From contig JASXTE010000002.1 of the NCBI GenBank assembly GCA_030280995.1, forward strand, positions 16,932,683-16,996,682: 64,000 nt of DNA, written 5' to 3'. The stretch is from Hemileia vastatrix. Lineage: Eukaryota; Basidiomycota; Pucciniomycetes; Pucciniales; Zaghouaniaceae. How positions within the stretch are numbered: position 1 is the first letter of the stretch; every line of letters starts with the position of its first letter. The position numbers and the translations under genes were made by a program. This document shows, piece by piece, positions 1-12,454 of the stretch. The notes beneath the pieces are model-generated. The model was not told the origin of the DNA. It searched no databases and saw only the letters and a program-made list of their open reading frames with translations.

Positions 1-310
1 TAATTACTTGTTTCATATTTTTCTCTCAATATCCAGGTTTCACTTATTTTCTTTTATTTTTTTGTTTCAATTTATTATTACTTTGTATATAAAATTTAGT
101 GGCTCTTTAGAGGACCCCTTGCCTATAAAAGGGTCTTGGGTAATCTCCTTGTCACATGTTAAGTTGTAGACAATCCTATAGTACTAGATATAGGCCTTGA
201 CCAAAGTAGTTGGAGTAAAACTGGAGAGAAAAACCCCTATACCTTAAAGAAATACAAGGTGAGATTTATTTGCTACAAAAAATTAGAGACTGTTACTATA
301 CCCCTTCCAA
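1..310 (+). repeat. 3' part of a gypsy LTR, cut by the window edge
   Basis: The sequence aligns by eye with the promoter-proximal third of the retroelement 1 LTR. It has the same T-rich stretch containing a GTTTCAATT block, then a variant of GGCTCTTGAGATGGTC, then CTATAAAAGGGTCTTGGG, which matches CTATAAAAGAGCCTTGG in that LTR. The right boundary is uncertain because similarity fades at about 200-310. It could be a solo LTR or the end of an element lying upstream of the window. Confidence 0.5.
122..139 (+). promoter_or_regulatory. LTR TATA box
   Basis: CCTATAAAAGGGTCTTGG is the local copy of a block found in every intact LTR of this family in the window (consensus TCTATAAAAGRGCCTTGG). It probably positions RNA polymerase II initiation of the retroelement transcript. 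This is inferred from conservation and from similarity to a TATA element. Confidence 0.5.
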
Positions 311-2010
311 CACACTACTTGACTGCTTAAAAAATCAAGACAGTAGCCGATAGCCAACCACTAAGACCAAAAGGACCTGAAACCTGAATTGAAGAAAGAT
401 CCACACCAGAAAACCAAAACACTGAGCACTTGTTGCACAGAAAACGGCAATAATACTTGATGCAGGCTGCAAAGCTACACCAGAGAAACCAGTTGCCAAA
501 GATGAGTTGAATGAAGAACTAACCTTGCAACCAACGCAGCCAATTGTGGCCAAAAAACTATGAAAACTGAGTGAGAAACAATGATATAATTACCAGATGG
601 TTGTTTGATAATTAAGGTTGCCCCAAACTGTCTTCTTCAGTATGTACACACAGACCACCATCTAAAAAATCAATGCACAGCAACAAATTTGGCCCTTTTG
701 ACAGCCAAATTGAATAAAAACCCTCTAGAAACACTTCCCAGCCTTCTAAAACCAAGGCAGGCAGCCCACCTTGAAGTGCCCAGACCTCCCTGAAGCCAGA
801 AAACCTCCAATAACCTCCAATAAAGCCCAAAATACTTAGAAAAATCCACCACAACAACTAAAACCCTTAAAACACAAAATTCAGCTATGAAAACATTTAG
901 AAATAAAATATAGAGCCAAATTAGCTCTACTTAATGTTACTAAGCACTTCACCCTAAGACTTAAGGTTAGCCTGTAAAACACAAAAAACAAAATTAAACG
1001 GCAATCTTTTAGAAATGAAAAATGAGGAAAGGACCCCTTAAAGCTTAGAATATGAAAAATGTCACAAGACATAAAATATAGAGAAAAAACAGGGCTATCT
1101 AATGGTAGTACCCACATACCCATAGTCTCAATATTCACTGAATAAAACTATAAAAAAACTAATTATTTAACCAATGTCAATTAAGACATACCAAAACAGT
1201 GCCTAACAGACCAACAAAGGCCTCTTTCAATTTTGAAAGACCACATCCTCCCTACAATTGAGAATGTCTGCATTCTCCTTCACTAAAACCACCATCTTCA
1301 CACATTTTTCTAAATCAATCTCTGAAACGAGTCCCTTTCATTACAGTATTGACCATAACCTCATCTTCACCATAACACCACCAATTAATCTATACAGAAC
1401 TGCTTCTTATTCCTGCTATTTCTTGATAAAATCCTTCTCCAGACATGGTCTATTATCCTCTGCAACAGATTCACCTTCCCCTCAGCCTGGCCCATCTTAC
1501 AGAAAAACCAAAAGATCTAGGTCTTTCATCTTGATACCCAGATTAATCAACAAGTTACACCCTTCCAAAAAGATTTCCAACACCACTACAACCACTAGCT
1601 CTACCATATCTGGTCCTTCTTATGGTAAAACCAATACTTCTACATACTGAAATTTAAGCTGATGGATTTCCAGTTCATTCCCATCCAGAAAGTGATGATT
1701 ACAATGTAGGAACCATTGAAACACCGCCACCTAATCAATTGCCCACCATCAAGGACAAATTCCAACAACACTCTTCTCAACAAAAACATCTCATTCTAAA
1801 CTACTTCCAATCCTTTCCTGCCAAAGTTCCACAGGAAATTGAGAAAAGAAGACACCTCATCCGCCAGATCAAGACTAATTATGAACACTTTATTTTGTCA
1901 CTTGATTCAATTCTGTAATTAATACTTGCCTGCAATTCTTGACTTAGAAATAATAAAAATTGACCACTTTCCAGACTTTCTGAATGTAGCCATACATAAA
2001 AAAAATTCCA
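311..2010. other. decayed repeat DNA, no supportable gene
   Basis: The stretch is rich in A and CCA/AAAACC on the plus strand and holds only short, unconvincing frames. The longest, at about 1258-1650, has a Ser/Pro/Thr-rich C-terminal half reminiscent of retroelement gag linkers, with no recognisable domain. It is probably decayed LTR-retroelement leader or gag sequence. Confidence 0.4.
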
Positions 2011-2410
2011 CAGTTTAAAGTCTTGGGGGACTCATCCTCAGTTTTAAGTCTTGGGGTACTCCAAAACCCTTAGTTTATAGTCTTGGGGGACTCAAAAACC
2101 TAAATCTTAAAGACAGAACCAGAGATCAAAACATTAAAGACCAAAAAAAATGAACTAAAATTCTGAGGTAACTGTTTTACATAGCAGCCAGCTCATCAGT
2201 TACCCCCACACTTGCCTTAACTAAATTCAGAGACTCCCCCTTTGGATGCCCTCATCCAGAATCAAACCAACGTCATATTATCAGTTTATAGTCCTGAAGG
2301 ACTCAACAATCAAACCATCTTCAGTTTATAGTCTTGGGGGACTATAACATTCTTCAGTTTACAGTCTTGATGGACTGACCACATTTTTCAGTTTAAAGTC
2401 TTGACGGACT
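2011..2410 (+). repeat. seven copies of a 22-bp motif around CAGTTTAAAGTCTTGGGGGA
   Basis: Near-identical units start at about 2011, 2039, 2071, 2282, 2322, 2355 and 2389. All share AGTTTA-AGTCTTG--GGACT, and each can fold through AGTC/GACT. Looser relatives occur at about 17871 and 18118, beside another retroelement fragment. The motif therefore probably belongs to the leader or LTR of one gypsy family. Confidence 0.65.
2163..2212 (+). repeat. conserved hairpin motif GGTAACTG...CAGTTACC, copy 1
   Basis: An 8-bp perfect inverted repeat flanks a 22-28-nt loop and is followed by CCCACACTTGCC. The same arrangement, with a stem of up to 9 bp and the same trailing CCCACACTTGCC, recurs at about 17951-18001. 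A weaker copy lies at about 18211-18256. Conservation of both stem and flank suggests a structured element of one retroelement family. Confidence 0.6.
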
Positions 2411-2490
2411 TTCCACACTTTGCATAAAAAGGACAGAGCCAATTCCATGTAAAATACTCCAAAACTGCACTACTGAAATTCCACTTTCTC

Positions 2491-2937
2491 TTGATCATCT
2501 ACCCATCACTGATAAAAAATTTTATTTTCTCTCTTTTTTTCATTTTTGTCCCATCCCAGATAGTGGCCAGATCCCCAGATTTTGAACCATCAGACCTTCC
2601 TTGCTTCACTGCTCCCAAGGACAATGCTTACAAACAGTGTATCCACATGTGCAAACCTTGCACTTTCACTCTTCCAGCTTCTGAAGCCAAACTCTACAAC
2701 AGGGCCTTTGATTCTTGCAACTACAAAAAGAAAAAATGTGACAGAGATCCCAATTATCTTATAACACCACCTTCACTTTCACACAAATACATCTCTAGAT
2801 CTCCTACCAGGTCCCCTAAACTTTGTCCTGCTTCCTCTTCTTTATCTTCAGCTCCATCCAGAAGATCACACCCCTCCTTCCCCAAAACACTCTCCAAAAG
2901 ACCTGCTTTATCATCTCAAGAAACAGCCTTTATCTAA
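2491..2937 (+). pseudogene. cysteine-cluster reading frame, probably a retroelement gag remnant
   Basis: An open frame of 148 codons has no ATG start; its first codon is TTG. Six cysteines fall within about 65 residues (roughly residues 39 to 84), including CIHMCKPC and CNYKKKKC. A Ser/Pro/Lys-rich tail follows. A short hydrophobic beginning superficially resembles a signal peptide, but without an initiating Met and with repeat DNA on both sides, a secreted protein is unlikely. The Cys spacing with basic residues suggests a nucleic-acid-binding cluster in the gag-like protein of a fungal gypsy element. I do not recognise an exact family. Confidence 0.3.
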
Positions 2938-3985
2938 GTAAGTTCAGATAAAGCAGCTTCAAAATCAGCTCCAAGGCTTCTAGACCGCATTCAGGCAGCC
3001 TGCCTTGCTAGGAAGCAAAAATTAGGCTCAAAACCTCCAAATTCAGCCTGAAAACAGCCAAAATCCACCACTAAACACCAACAACTCCATAAAAAACCTT
3101 CTAGTGCTCCCAGAGAAATGCAATTAACAATTTCTTCCTCTAAAAAGGCCTAAATTCAAAAAATTCTAGAAGACCTGCCAGAAGACCTCAAGAAGACACC
3201 AGAGTACCAAAAACTGCTCCCAGAAAAAAATCTCACTCTCAAACAAGAAGAATTAACTAAATTTCTCCTCTTCAAGCAAATTACTCCTCTGAAAGTTCCA
3301 TTTCTTCTAGATATTCATCCAGAAGATCCCAATAAGCTTCCAGGTCACCTTCTCTTGGTCCATCCTGCAACCAACCTGGTACTCCACCACCAGTATCCCA
3401 CAAAACTGAGCCAAGCAACAATATCAACACACTCAGCAGCAGCCCTGCTACTACAATCAAGCCACAGGAACTTCCTCCTTCTAGTTCATATTCTCAACAC
3501 TATTAAGAGAATGACCATGAAAATCCATAACTCCATCTGGTTGATCCTCCTACTACATCTATTGAAAATAATTCAACCATCCAGATTCCAGCCGCTTAAA
3601 AATTTGATGAGCTTTTAATCTGAAAGTAACAAATAAATAAATTAAATTTCTTAAACAGAACATAATTACTGATCCAATTCTTCTGTTTAGTTGGAACCCT
3701 GCCTCCTGAACCTGCTAATGGGATTGTCCAACCTCTATAAACCAGTATAACACTGTATTAAACCAATATGAAGTAACACCTAAGTATGATGTGTTCAAAC
3801 ATGCTTAAGGCCTTTGCATTTCATGGTCAATTGAATGAATTTGAGAAAAATCTGAGGAAAAAACTTCTTGATGACCACTGGAAGATGTCTAGAATAATTA
3901 AGCACATGTTCCAACACTCCATCGCAGTCTATTCTACTTCTACCCAAAAATTACCTTCACATCCAGTTCCTGACCATTACAATCC
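2938..3985. other. decayed repeat DNA upstream of the hexanucleotide tract
   Basis: Purine-rich and CCAGAAGA-rich sequence contains short frames only. The segment 3786-3985 encodes about 65 open codons in one frame that then run straight into the microsatellite. The aligned words are unfamiliar. A fragment of a retroelement coding region is possible but not demonstrated. Confidence 0.35.
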
Positions 3986-4709
3986 ATATTTTTTATTTTT
4001 ATTTTTATTTTTATTTTTATTTTTATTTTTATTTTTATTTTTATTTTTATTTTTATTTTTATTTTTATTTTTATTTTTATTTTTATTTTTATTTTTATTT
4101 TTATTTTTATTTTTATTTTTATTTTTATTTTTATTTTTATTTTTATTTTTATTTTTATTTTTATTTTTATTTTTATTTTTATTTTTATTTTTATTTTTAT
4201 TTTTATTTTTATTTTTATTTTTATTTTTATTTTTATTTTTATTTTTATTTTTATTTTTATTTTTATTTTTATTTTTATTTTTATTTTTATTTTTATTTTT
4301 ATTTTTATTTTTATTTTTATTTTTATTTTTATTTTTATTTTTATTTTTATTTTTATTTTTATTTTTATTTTTATTTTTATTTTTATTTTTATTTTTATTT
4401 TTATTTTTATTTTTATTTTTATTTTTATTTTTATTTTTATTTTTATTTTTATTTTTATTTTTATTTTTATTTTTATTTTTATTTTTATTTTTATTTTTAT
4501 TTTTATTTTTATTTTTATTTTTATTTTTATTTTTATTTTTATTTTTATTTTTATTTTTATTTTTATTTTTATTTTTATTTTTATTTTTATTTTTATTTTT
4601 ATTTTTATTTTTATTTTTATTTTTATTTTTATTTTTATTTTTATTTTTATTTTTATTTTTATTTTTATTTTTATTTTTATTTTTATTTTTATTTTTATTT
4701 TTATTTTTA

Positions 4710-4740
<31 letters not shown>

Positions 4741-4900
4741 TTTATTTTTATTTTTATTTTTATTTTTATTTTTATTTTTATTTTTATTTTTATTTTTATT
4801 TTTATTTTTATTTTTATTTTTATTTTTATTTTTATTTTTATTTTTATTTTTATTTATATTTATATTTTTATTTTTATTTTTATTTTTATTTTTATTTTTA

Positions 4901-4931
<31 letters not shown>

Positions 4932-7916
4932 TTTATTTTTATTTTTATTTTTATTTTTATTTTTATTTTTATTTTTATTTTTATTTTTATTTTTATTTTT
5001 ATTTTTATTTTTATTTTTATTTTTATTTTTATTTTTATTTTTATTTTTATTTTTATTTTTATTTTTATTTTTATTTTTATTTTTATTTTTATTTTTATTT
5101 TTATTTTTATTTTTATTTTTATTTTTATTTTTATTTTTATTTTTATTTTTATTTTTATTTTTATTTTTATTTTTATTTTTATTTTTATTTTTATTTTTAT
5201 TTTTATTTTTATTTTTATTTTTATTTTTATTTTTATTTTTATTTTTATTTTTATTTTTATTTTTATTTTTATTTTTATTTTTATTTTTATTTTTATTTTT
5301 ATTTTTATTTTTATTTTTATTTTTATTTTTATTTTTATTTTTATTTTTATTTTTATTTTTATTTTTATTTTTATTTTTATTTTTATTTTTATTTTTATTT
5401 TTATTTTTATTTTTATTTTTATTTTTATTTTTATTTTTATTTTTATTTTTATTTTTATTTTTATTTTTATTTTTATTTTTATTTTTATTTTTATTTTTAT
5501 TTTTATTTTTATTTTTATTTTTATTTTTATTTTTATTTTTATTTTTATTTTTATTTTTATTTTTATTTTTATTTTTATTTTTATTTTTATTTTTATTTTT
5601 ATTTTTATTTTTATTTTTATTTTTATTTTTATTTTTATTTTTATTTTTATTTTTATTTTTATTTTTATTTTTATTTTTATTTTTATTTTTATTTTTATTT
5701 TTATTTTTATTTTTATTTTTATTTTTATTTTTATTTTTATTTTTATTTTTATTTTTATTTTTATTTTTATTTTTATTTTTATTTTTATTTTTATTTTTAT
5801 TTTTATTTTTATTTTTATTTTTATTTTTATTTTTATTTTTATTTTTATTTTTATTTTTATTTTTATTTTTATTTTTATTTTTATTTTTATTTTTATTTTT
5901 ATTTTTATTTTTATTTTTATTTTTATTTTTATTTTTATTTTTATTTTTATTTTTATTTTTATTTTTATTTTTATTTTTATTTTTATTTTTATTTTTATTT
6001 TTATTTTTATTTTTATTTTTATTTTTATTTTTATTTTTATTTTTATTTTTATTTTTATTTTTATTTTTATTTTTATTTTTATTTTTATTTTTATTTTTAT
6101 TTTTATTTTTATTTTTATTTTTATTTTTATTTTTATTTTTATTTTTATTTTTATTTTTATTTTTATTTTTATTTTTATTTTTATTTTTATTTTTATTTTT
6201 ATTTTTATTTTTATTTTTATTTTTATTTTTATTTTTATTTTTATTTTTATTTTTATTTTTATTTTTATTTTTATTTTTATTTTTATTTTTATTTTTATTT
6301 TTATTTTTATTTTTATTTTTATTTTTATTTTTATTTTTATTTTTATTTTTATTTTTATTTTTATTTTTATTTTTATTTTTATTTTTATTTTTATTTTTAT
6401 TTTTATTTTTATTTTTATTTTTATTTTTATTTTTATTTTTATTTTTATTTTTATTTTTATTTTTATTTTTATTTTTATTTTTATTTTTATTTTTATTTTT
6501 ATTTTTATTTTTATTTTTATTTTTATTTTTATTTTTATTTTTATTTTTATTTTTATTTTTATTTTTATTTTTATTTTTATTTTTATTTTTATTTTTATTT
6601 TTATTTTTATTTTTATTTTTATTTTTATTTTTATTTTTATTTTTATTTTTATTTTTATTTTTATTTTTATTTTTATTTTTATTTTTATTTTTATTTTTAT
6701 TTTTATTTTTATTTTTATTTTTATTTTTATTTTTATTTTTATTTTTATTTTTATTTTTATTTTTATTTTTATTTTTATTTTTATTTTTATTTTTATTTTT
6801 ATTTTTATTTTTATTTTTATTTTTATTTTTATTTTTATTTTTATTTTTATTTTTATTTTTATTTTTATTTTTATTTTTATTTTTATTTTTATTTTTATTT
6901 TTATTTTTATTTTTATTTTTATTTTTATTTTTATTTTTATTTTTATTTTTATTTTTATTTTTATTTTTATTTTTATTTTTATTTTTATTTTTATTTTTAT
7001 TTTTATTTTTATTTTTATTTTTATTTTTATTTTTATTTTTATTTTTATTTTTATTTTTATTTTTATTTTTATTTTTATTTTTATTTTTATTTTTATTTTT
7101 ATTTTTATTTTTATTTTTATTTTTATTTTTATTTTTATTTTTATTTTTATTTTTATTTTTATTTTTATTTTTATTTTTATTTTTATTTTTATTTTTATTT
7201 TTATTTTTATTTTTATTTTTATTTTTATTTTTATTTTTATTTTTATTTTTATTTTTATTTTTATTTTTATTTTTATTTTTATTTTTATTTTTATTTTTAT
7301 TTTTATTTTTATTTTTATTTTTATTTTTATTTTTATTTTTATTTTTATTTTTATTTTTATTTTTATTTTTATTTTTATTTTTATTTTTATTTTTATTTTT
7401 ATTTTTATTTTTATTTTTATTTTTATTTTTATTTTTATTTTTATTTTTATTTTTATTTTTATTTTTATTTTTATTTTTATTTTTATTTTTATTTTTATTT
7501 TTATTTTTATTTTTATTTTTATTTTTATTTTTATTTTTATTTTTATTTTTATTTTTATTTTTATTTTTATTTTTATTTTTATTTTTATTTTTATTTTTAT
7601 TTTTATTTTTATTTTTATTTTTATTTTTATTTTTATTTTTATTTTTATTTTTATTTTTATTTTTATTTTTATTTTTATTTTTATTTTTATTTTTATTTTT
7701 ATTTTTATTTTTATTTTTATTTTTATTTTTATTTTTATTTTTATTTTTATTTTTATTTTTATTTTTATTTTTATTTTTATTTTTATTTTTATTTTTATTT
7801 TTATTTTTATTTTTATTTTTATTTTTATTTTTATTTTTATTTTTATTTTTATTTTTATTTTTATTTTTATTTTTATTTTTATTTTTATTTTTATTTTTAT
7901 TTTCATTTTTTATTTT
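3986..7916 (+). repeat. (TTTTTA)n hexanucleotide microsatellite, about 3.9 kb
   Basis: The unit TTTTTA (TAAAAA on the other strand) is repeated head to tail for about 3.9 kb. Only about three interruptions are visible: a shortened unit near 4735, a TTTATATTTATATT variant near 4856-4868 and another shortened unit near 4926. From about 4930 to 7900 I see no interruption, which would be nearly 500 perfect copies. The right edge degrades into T-rich sequence. The long Phe-Leu/Phe-Ile and Lys-Ile reading frames across it are trivial consequences of the repeat. Confidence 0.97.
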
Positions 7917-7967
7917 TTATTTTTCTTACATTTATATATTATTTATTATTACTTAAGATACTAACAT

Positions 7968-9189
7968 TGTCAGCCAGGCTATCTCAGGAGCCCAGTAAAT
8001 TATATGATAAATTACTGGAATAATTTAAGGGAATAATCCTATACATTTTATATAGTTACAATAAAAAATCTTATTGAATAAAGTTGTATTTTATAAGTAA
8101 AAATAATTTTATATTAAGAAACTGATTATTACATATAAAATATAATATTCTATAACATCATGGCACATTTTGTATGTATTCTAAATTAATAAATTAATTG
8201 TTTAAGATTACATAATAGGTGCAAAATACAACTTATTATGTAATTACAAATTGAATAATAAATTTTTTATAAACTAAAATACAACTTATCATATAATATT
8301 ATCCACAAATATTGGGCGCTTCCTTAACCCTTAATTATGTCATTAAAGTTACTAAATTAAGTAAAATACTTATTAAATATGATAAATTGATTTTCTTATT
8401 CTAAATAGGTTGTTTTGTTAAATTAATTTGTTGTTTCAATTAAATTAATAATTTAATTACTTGAAATGGTTAAAATGATAAATTTATTTTTCTTTATACT
8501 GAATTAAAAAGCATGAAAATAATTCCTTTTTTTAATTAAACCTTTTCATCTATTTTTATTACTTGATTTAGATTTCTTTACTCATGGTTCTTAGTTTTTA
8601 TACTCGCGTAGTCATTCATTATTTTAATCATATTTGTTTTGGGACTGTATGGTGGGAAAAGTTTTTTCTTATTCACAGGTTCACTTTATTGGATCGATTT
8701 TTCTTTCTATTTTGTATGTTTCAATTAAATCAAAATACCTGTTCTTCTCACATTACTATATTCTTTGTAACTAAAATTATGGCTCTTGAGATGGTCTTCT
8801 TGTCTATAAAAGAGCCTTGGAAACCTCTCTAGTAAGGATCACATATATTACACTCATACTTTATCATATTTTCATCATAATACAATTATTATTATTTTTA
8901 TTAGTATTACAGTTCTAATCAAAATTTTATATAATATTAAGGTTTCCATAAGTTTATTAACAATAATAATTGATTGCTGCACATTGAAGTATAACTTATT
9001 AAAATAAATATATTTAATATCAATTGAAACCATGATTGTGTCACTTCTCATAAAGTATTGTTGTATTAATCTACATAAACTCAATTAAAATTTATTTCTC
9101 AAATACTATTTACAACATATTCTTGATTTTCCTCTTCTACTTCTTCTTTTGTCCTTCATTTCCTACTTCTTCTAGAAGACCTGCCAAAA
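7968..9189 (+). repeat. retroelement 1 5' LTR (about 1,222 bp)
   Basis: It starts TGTCAGCCAGGCTATCTC and is collinear with 16033-17255. The 3' boundary was set by aligning the end (TAGAAGACCTGCCAAAA) with the end of the retroelement 3 LTR (TAGACGTCTGGCTTACA) and by the leader block ATTGGAGGCCTTTCC that follows. The expected terminal CA has decayed to AA. Confidence 0.85.
8803..8820 (+). promoter_or_regulatory. TATA box of retroelement 1 5' LTR
   Basis: TCTATAAAAGAGCCTTGG is conserved in all LTRs of the family in this window. The matching site in the 3' LTR (about 16869) has mutated to TCTAAAAAAGAGCC. Confidence 0.55.
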
Positions 9190-9899
9190 ATTGGAGGCCT
9201 TTCCAAACAAAAACGACAAGACACCCTTTGCAATGAACAACACTGCGCATGGACCACCTAAGCAAAAAAGCAAACTTTTGCTGTGACCATGTTTTGAACT
9301 TGGGTTTGAACTTTTAGGTTTATAATATATTAAATAATTTATACTTTTGAAGTGATTTCTTGATCACAATAGTAAGTTAACCTTTGAACCTCCCACTTAT
9401 ATTATTAAATTTATATTGCAATAACAGTGATTGTGGCTTAATGGCTGATTCACTGAGTGTAAGTGTTCAAAAAATTTAAATTTTTTTCCTGGTTGAAAAT
9501 AATAGAGATATAACTCTTAGTCCTAGAAGATCATTATAAAATATTTTAAATAAACTATTAATTTAATTTTATTGATATATTTTGATTAAAATTGGTTTAC
9601 CATAATAGTACTTAGTACTTAGTCCCAATATTACCTAGATATTTTTTTTGGTATTAATTTTTTTGGTTGACATATAAAAACCTTTTTGGTTTATTCCCTT
9701 AATAATAATTGTAATTCTTAATAATATCAATTGTAATTACAAATTTTTGTATTATATTTTTTATTGTTAATTATATTATTTAATTTTTTTTAATTTAATT
9801 TTTTCAAGAAATAATTATTTATTGAAATATAAATTTGAATAATTAAATAACATTTGGATTTTTATTCATAGTTCCATATCCAGTAGTTTGGAAAGCAGC
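9190..9899 (+). other. retroelement 1 leader with conserved post-LTR block
   Basis: ATTGGAGGCCTTTCC directly follows the LTR and aligns with ATTGGGGGTCTTTCC (element 2, 21136-21150) and CTTGAAGGCCTTTCC (element 3, minus strand of 34679-34693). This is where a primer-binding site is expected. The matching tRNA, or a self-priming mode, was not determined. The remainder is AT-rich, non-coding and collinear with the element 3 leader. Confidence 0.6.
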
Positions 9900-12454
9900 A
9901 TGGATAACCTTCATGTGGATGAAATTGATGTGGATGTAGATAATGAATCTGTAGGTTTTTCAAAATAGACTTACAAGAATTCTTCAGTTAAAAAAAAATC
10001 TTCATACCTTTCAGGAAATAGAAATATCAGGAGAATTGGCAAACCCCCCTCACCAAACTACTCTGAAAGAAGTAAAGCCTCAGATCAATCAGGAAAATCT
10101 TCTAAATGGTATAAAAATAAAAAAGATCCCTCTGAAGCAACAAATAAACAATCTTTCCAGCCATATAAAAGAACTGAAATCAGAAACCATGAAGTACAAG
10201 GCAAGAGTAGACACACTCTGGCAACAGATGCAGGAGCTCTTAAATCAAAAGCAGGTTCAACCTCCTCCTTTACCAGCCTCTCAGCCTCATCCTAAGCATC
10301 AGACCCATCAGGCATCCAGCTCTTTCACTCAAAATCAAAACACTCTACAAGTGGAACAGTGGAAATGGGACTACCTGATGAGCCATTACCAACAGAATGT
10401 TCAGAAACCAGTAGCTCAACACCATGGCCCATCCAGGACACAAACCTACCATCAACCTCTTCAGGCTCATACTTATCAGAGAGGCAGAAGAAAGAAGGCA
10501 CAGGGAAAATTTCCTCCCTTGCAATGGTAAGTAATCTGTTTGATAAACATGTTGGTATATATAATAACAAATCTTCTCCAACAGGTAATATTGTAGATAA
10601 TGATGAAAGAACAGTTAAACCCTTAAAGAGACAACCTCCTTTAATGAGTAGCCCTAATGATGTAATTAGTAAATTATCATTTGATGAACCTTTACATTTA
10701 ACCACTACTTCTTTAATTAATCCTTCTCTTGCAATTAAAAATGATTCTGTTTCCCCTGAAGTGTATACCTTGCTTTAGAAAACCTCTGAGGATATATTAA
10801 AAGATACACTTGATTTTAATGTTGTAAAAGACAAAAATATAAGACATGTATTAGTACATGAGAGTTATAGATTGAATAATTTGAACTTACATTGTAAAGT
10901 GAGCTCTTCTGTGCAAGATACAGCCTATTTTAAAATCAAAGAAACTTTGAATATTTTTCTTATCCAACAAAAACAAATAAGAAGTGATCATAGAGCTATC
11001 TCAGATAAAAATATTCATCTGAATAAAACTTTGAGTGATTTAAAAACCCTTATTGAAGAGAATTATTCTTTGAAAAATGAAATTAAGTCTCTACACAATG
11101 AGTTGAAAAAGCTGAAAAATCATTTCCAAGCACTGAGTACCAAATACACTGTTTTTGAGGACAGAAATGTTTTATCCCTTGAAAAAATAAATGACCAGAT
11201 GTCTGAAATTCCAAGGATAAGAAATTCTGTGTCTGATCTACAATAAAAATTTTCAGCTTTAACTGCCAATCATTATGGTGTACATGAATATGCTTCCAAT
11301 AAATTGCATAAAAATAAAGGAAAGGGGCCTGAGCAAAACAGTTCTTCTCTTCCTTATATTTCAGCCATTAAACAAACTGAAAATGTGTCTGTAAAATCTT
11401 TTTCTACTAGCAAAAAATCTTTTTATGGTCATGAACCAGCAGTTTCTGTAAATAATAAAATTTATGAACACCTGTCTAAACTTCAAGAATTATTATTGTT
11501 AAATAATTCAAACCAAAAGATGGACCAACTGAGTAGCCAGAAAAATTGACCCAAACTGGATCAATATCCCACTTTTGATGGTGACTCTTCATCTGACTGG
11601 CAACACTTTGTTCAGAGAATTGATAATCTGAAAAACTCTTATAAATTGCCAAATGAAGAAATTGTCTCTAAATTTATTTCTTTATTTTCCAATGTAGCTT
11701 TAATGTGGTATGAATCTGTTTTACTGGACAACCAAAATTATACTTGGAAAGAGTGGAAAACCTTGATTTAAAATAAATTTGGTGGTTCCAAATTCAGGCT
11801 TGCTCAGCAGAGATTATTTGAGAATGCTAAATATGTGTCCTCCTCTCCTGAAAAACCTATTGTTTTCCTTATGAAAATTACAAAAATTATTAGAGCCATG
11901 GATCCTAAAATAGATTATGATATTTGGAGAGTTAAATTCTCTATAAATTACCAAATTCTCTGAGAGATTTGATTGTGGCAAGGACTGAGCAGGTGAGAGA
12001 GAATTATTCCTTTATTAATACCTGTAATGAAGTCCTACTAAATCATAGATATGAACCAAGGAATTATTCTGTTAAGTCTTATAATGACCAACAAAAGCCC
12101 TTCACAAAACTTCAAGACAAAACTGGTAGACCTTCTGCCCCAGTTTCTCCAAAGAAATGTGCAACTAATACTTGTTTTAAATGTAACAAACAATGGCAAA
12201 AAGGACATATTTGTGACAAGAAAATTCATCTTGTTGAACATAATGAGGTTTCTGAAAATACTCAGGCTGATCTTGATGATTCCTCAAGTGACTGTGATAG
12301 GAATATCTCTTATGACAATGAGTCTTCTCGGGAAGTTCTTGTTTTAGAAAAAGATATCCAATATTTGGATAATTGGTCTGATAATTGTGATATTGACTTA
12401 TCTTGTGTAGAAAATGCTGAAGTATTTAGAGATATTACTGAAAGTTCTTTTTAA
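9900..12454 (+). pseudogene. retroelement 1 gag, broken
   Basis: The likely start is the ATG at 9900 (MDNLHVDEIDVDVDNES), which has a counterpart at the gag start of element 3. A frame then encodes an N-terminal region with a predicted coiled coil (about 10036-10530, with WQQMQEL and a WKWD motif). Helical segments follow at 10872-11246. A Ty3-type capsid domain spans about 11559-11960, with W-x2-F near its start and FGGSKFRLAQQRL. A C-terminal zinc-knuckle-like CFKCNKQWQKGHIC lies near 12173. Its spacing is not the canonical CX2CX4HX4C. At least four stops or frame changes interrupt it, including a stop at the end of LIENKFGG-type sequence near 11769. The product would be the nucleocapsid precursor if intact. 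Confidence 0.75.

Noticed and set aside
2491..2937. Secreted cysteine-rich effector-like protein
   Set aside because: There is no ATG before the hydrophobic stretch, and it is surrounded by retroelement-like repeats. Kept only as a probable gag remnant.
3786..7964. Very long open frames (plus strand 1,392 codons, minus strand 994 codons) made of Phe-Leu, Phe-Ile or Lys-Ile dipeptides
   Set aside because: They are translations of the TTTTTA microsatellite, which has no stop in these frames. They are not genes.
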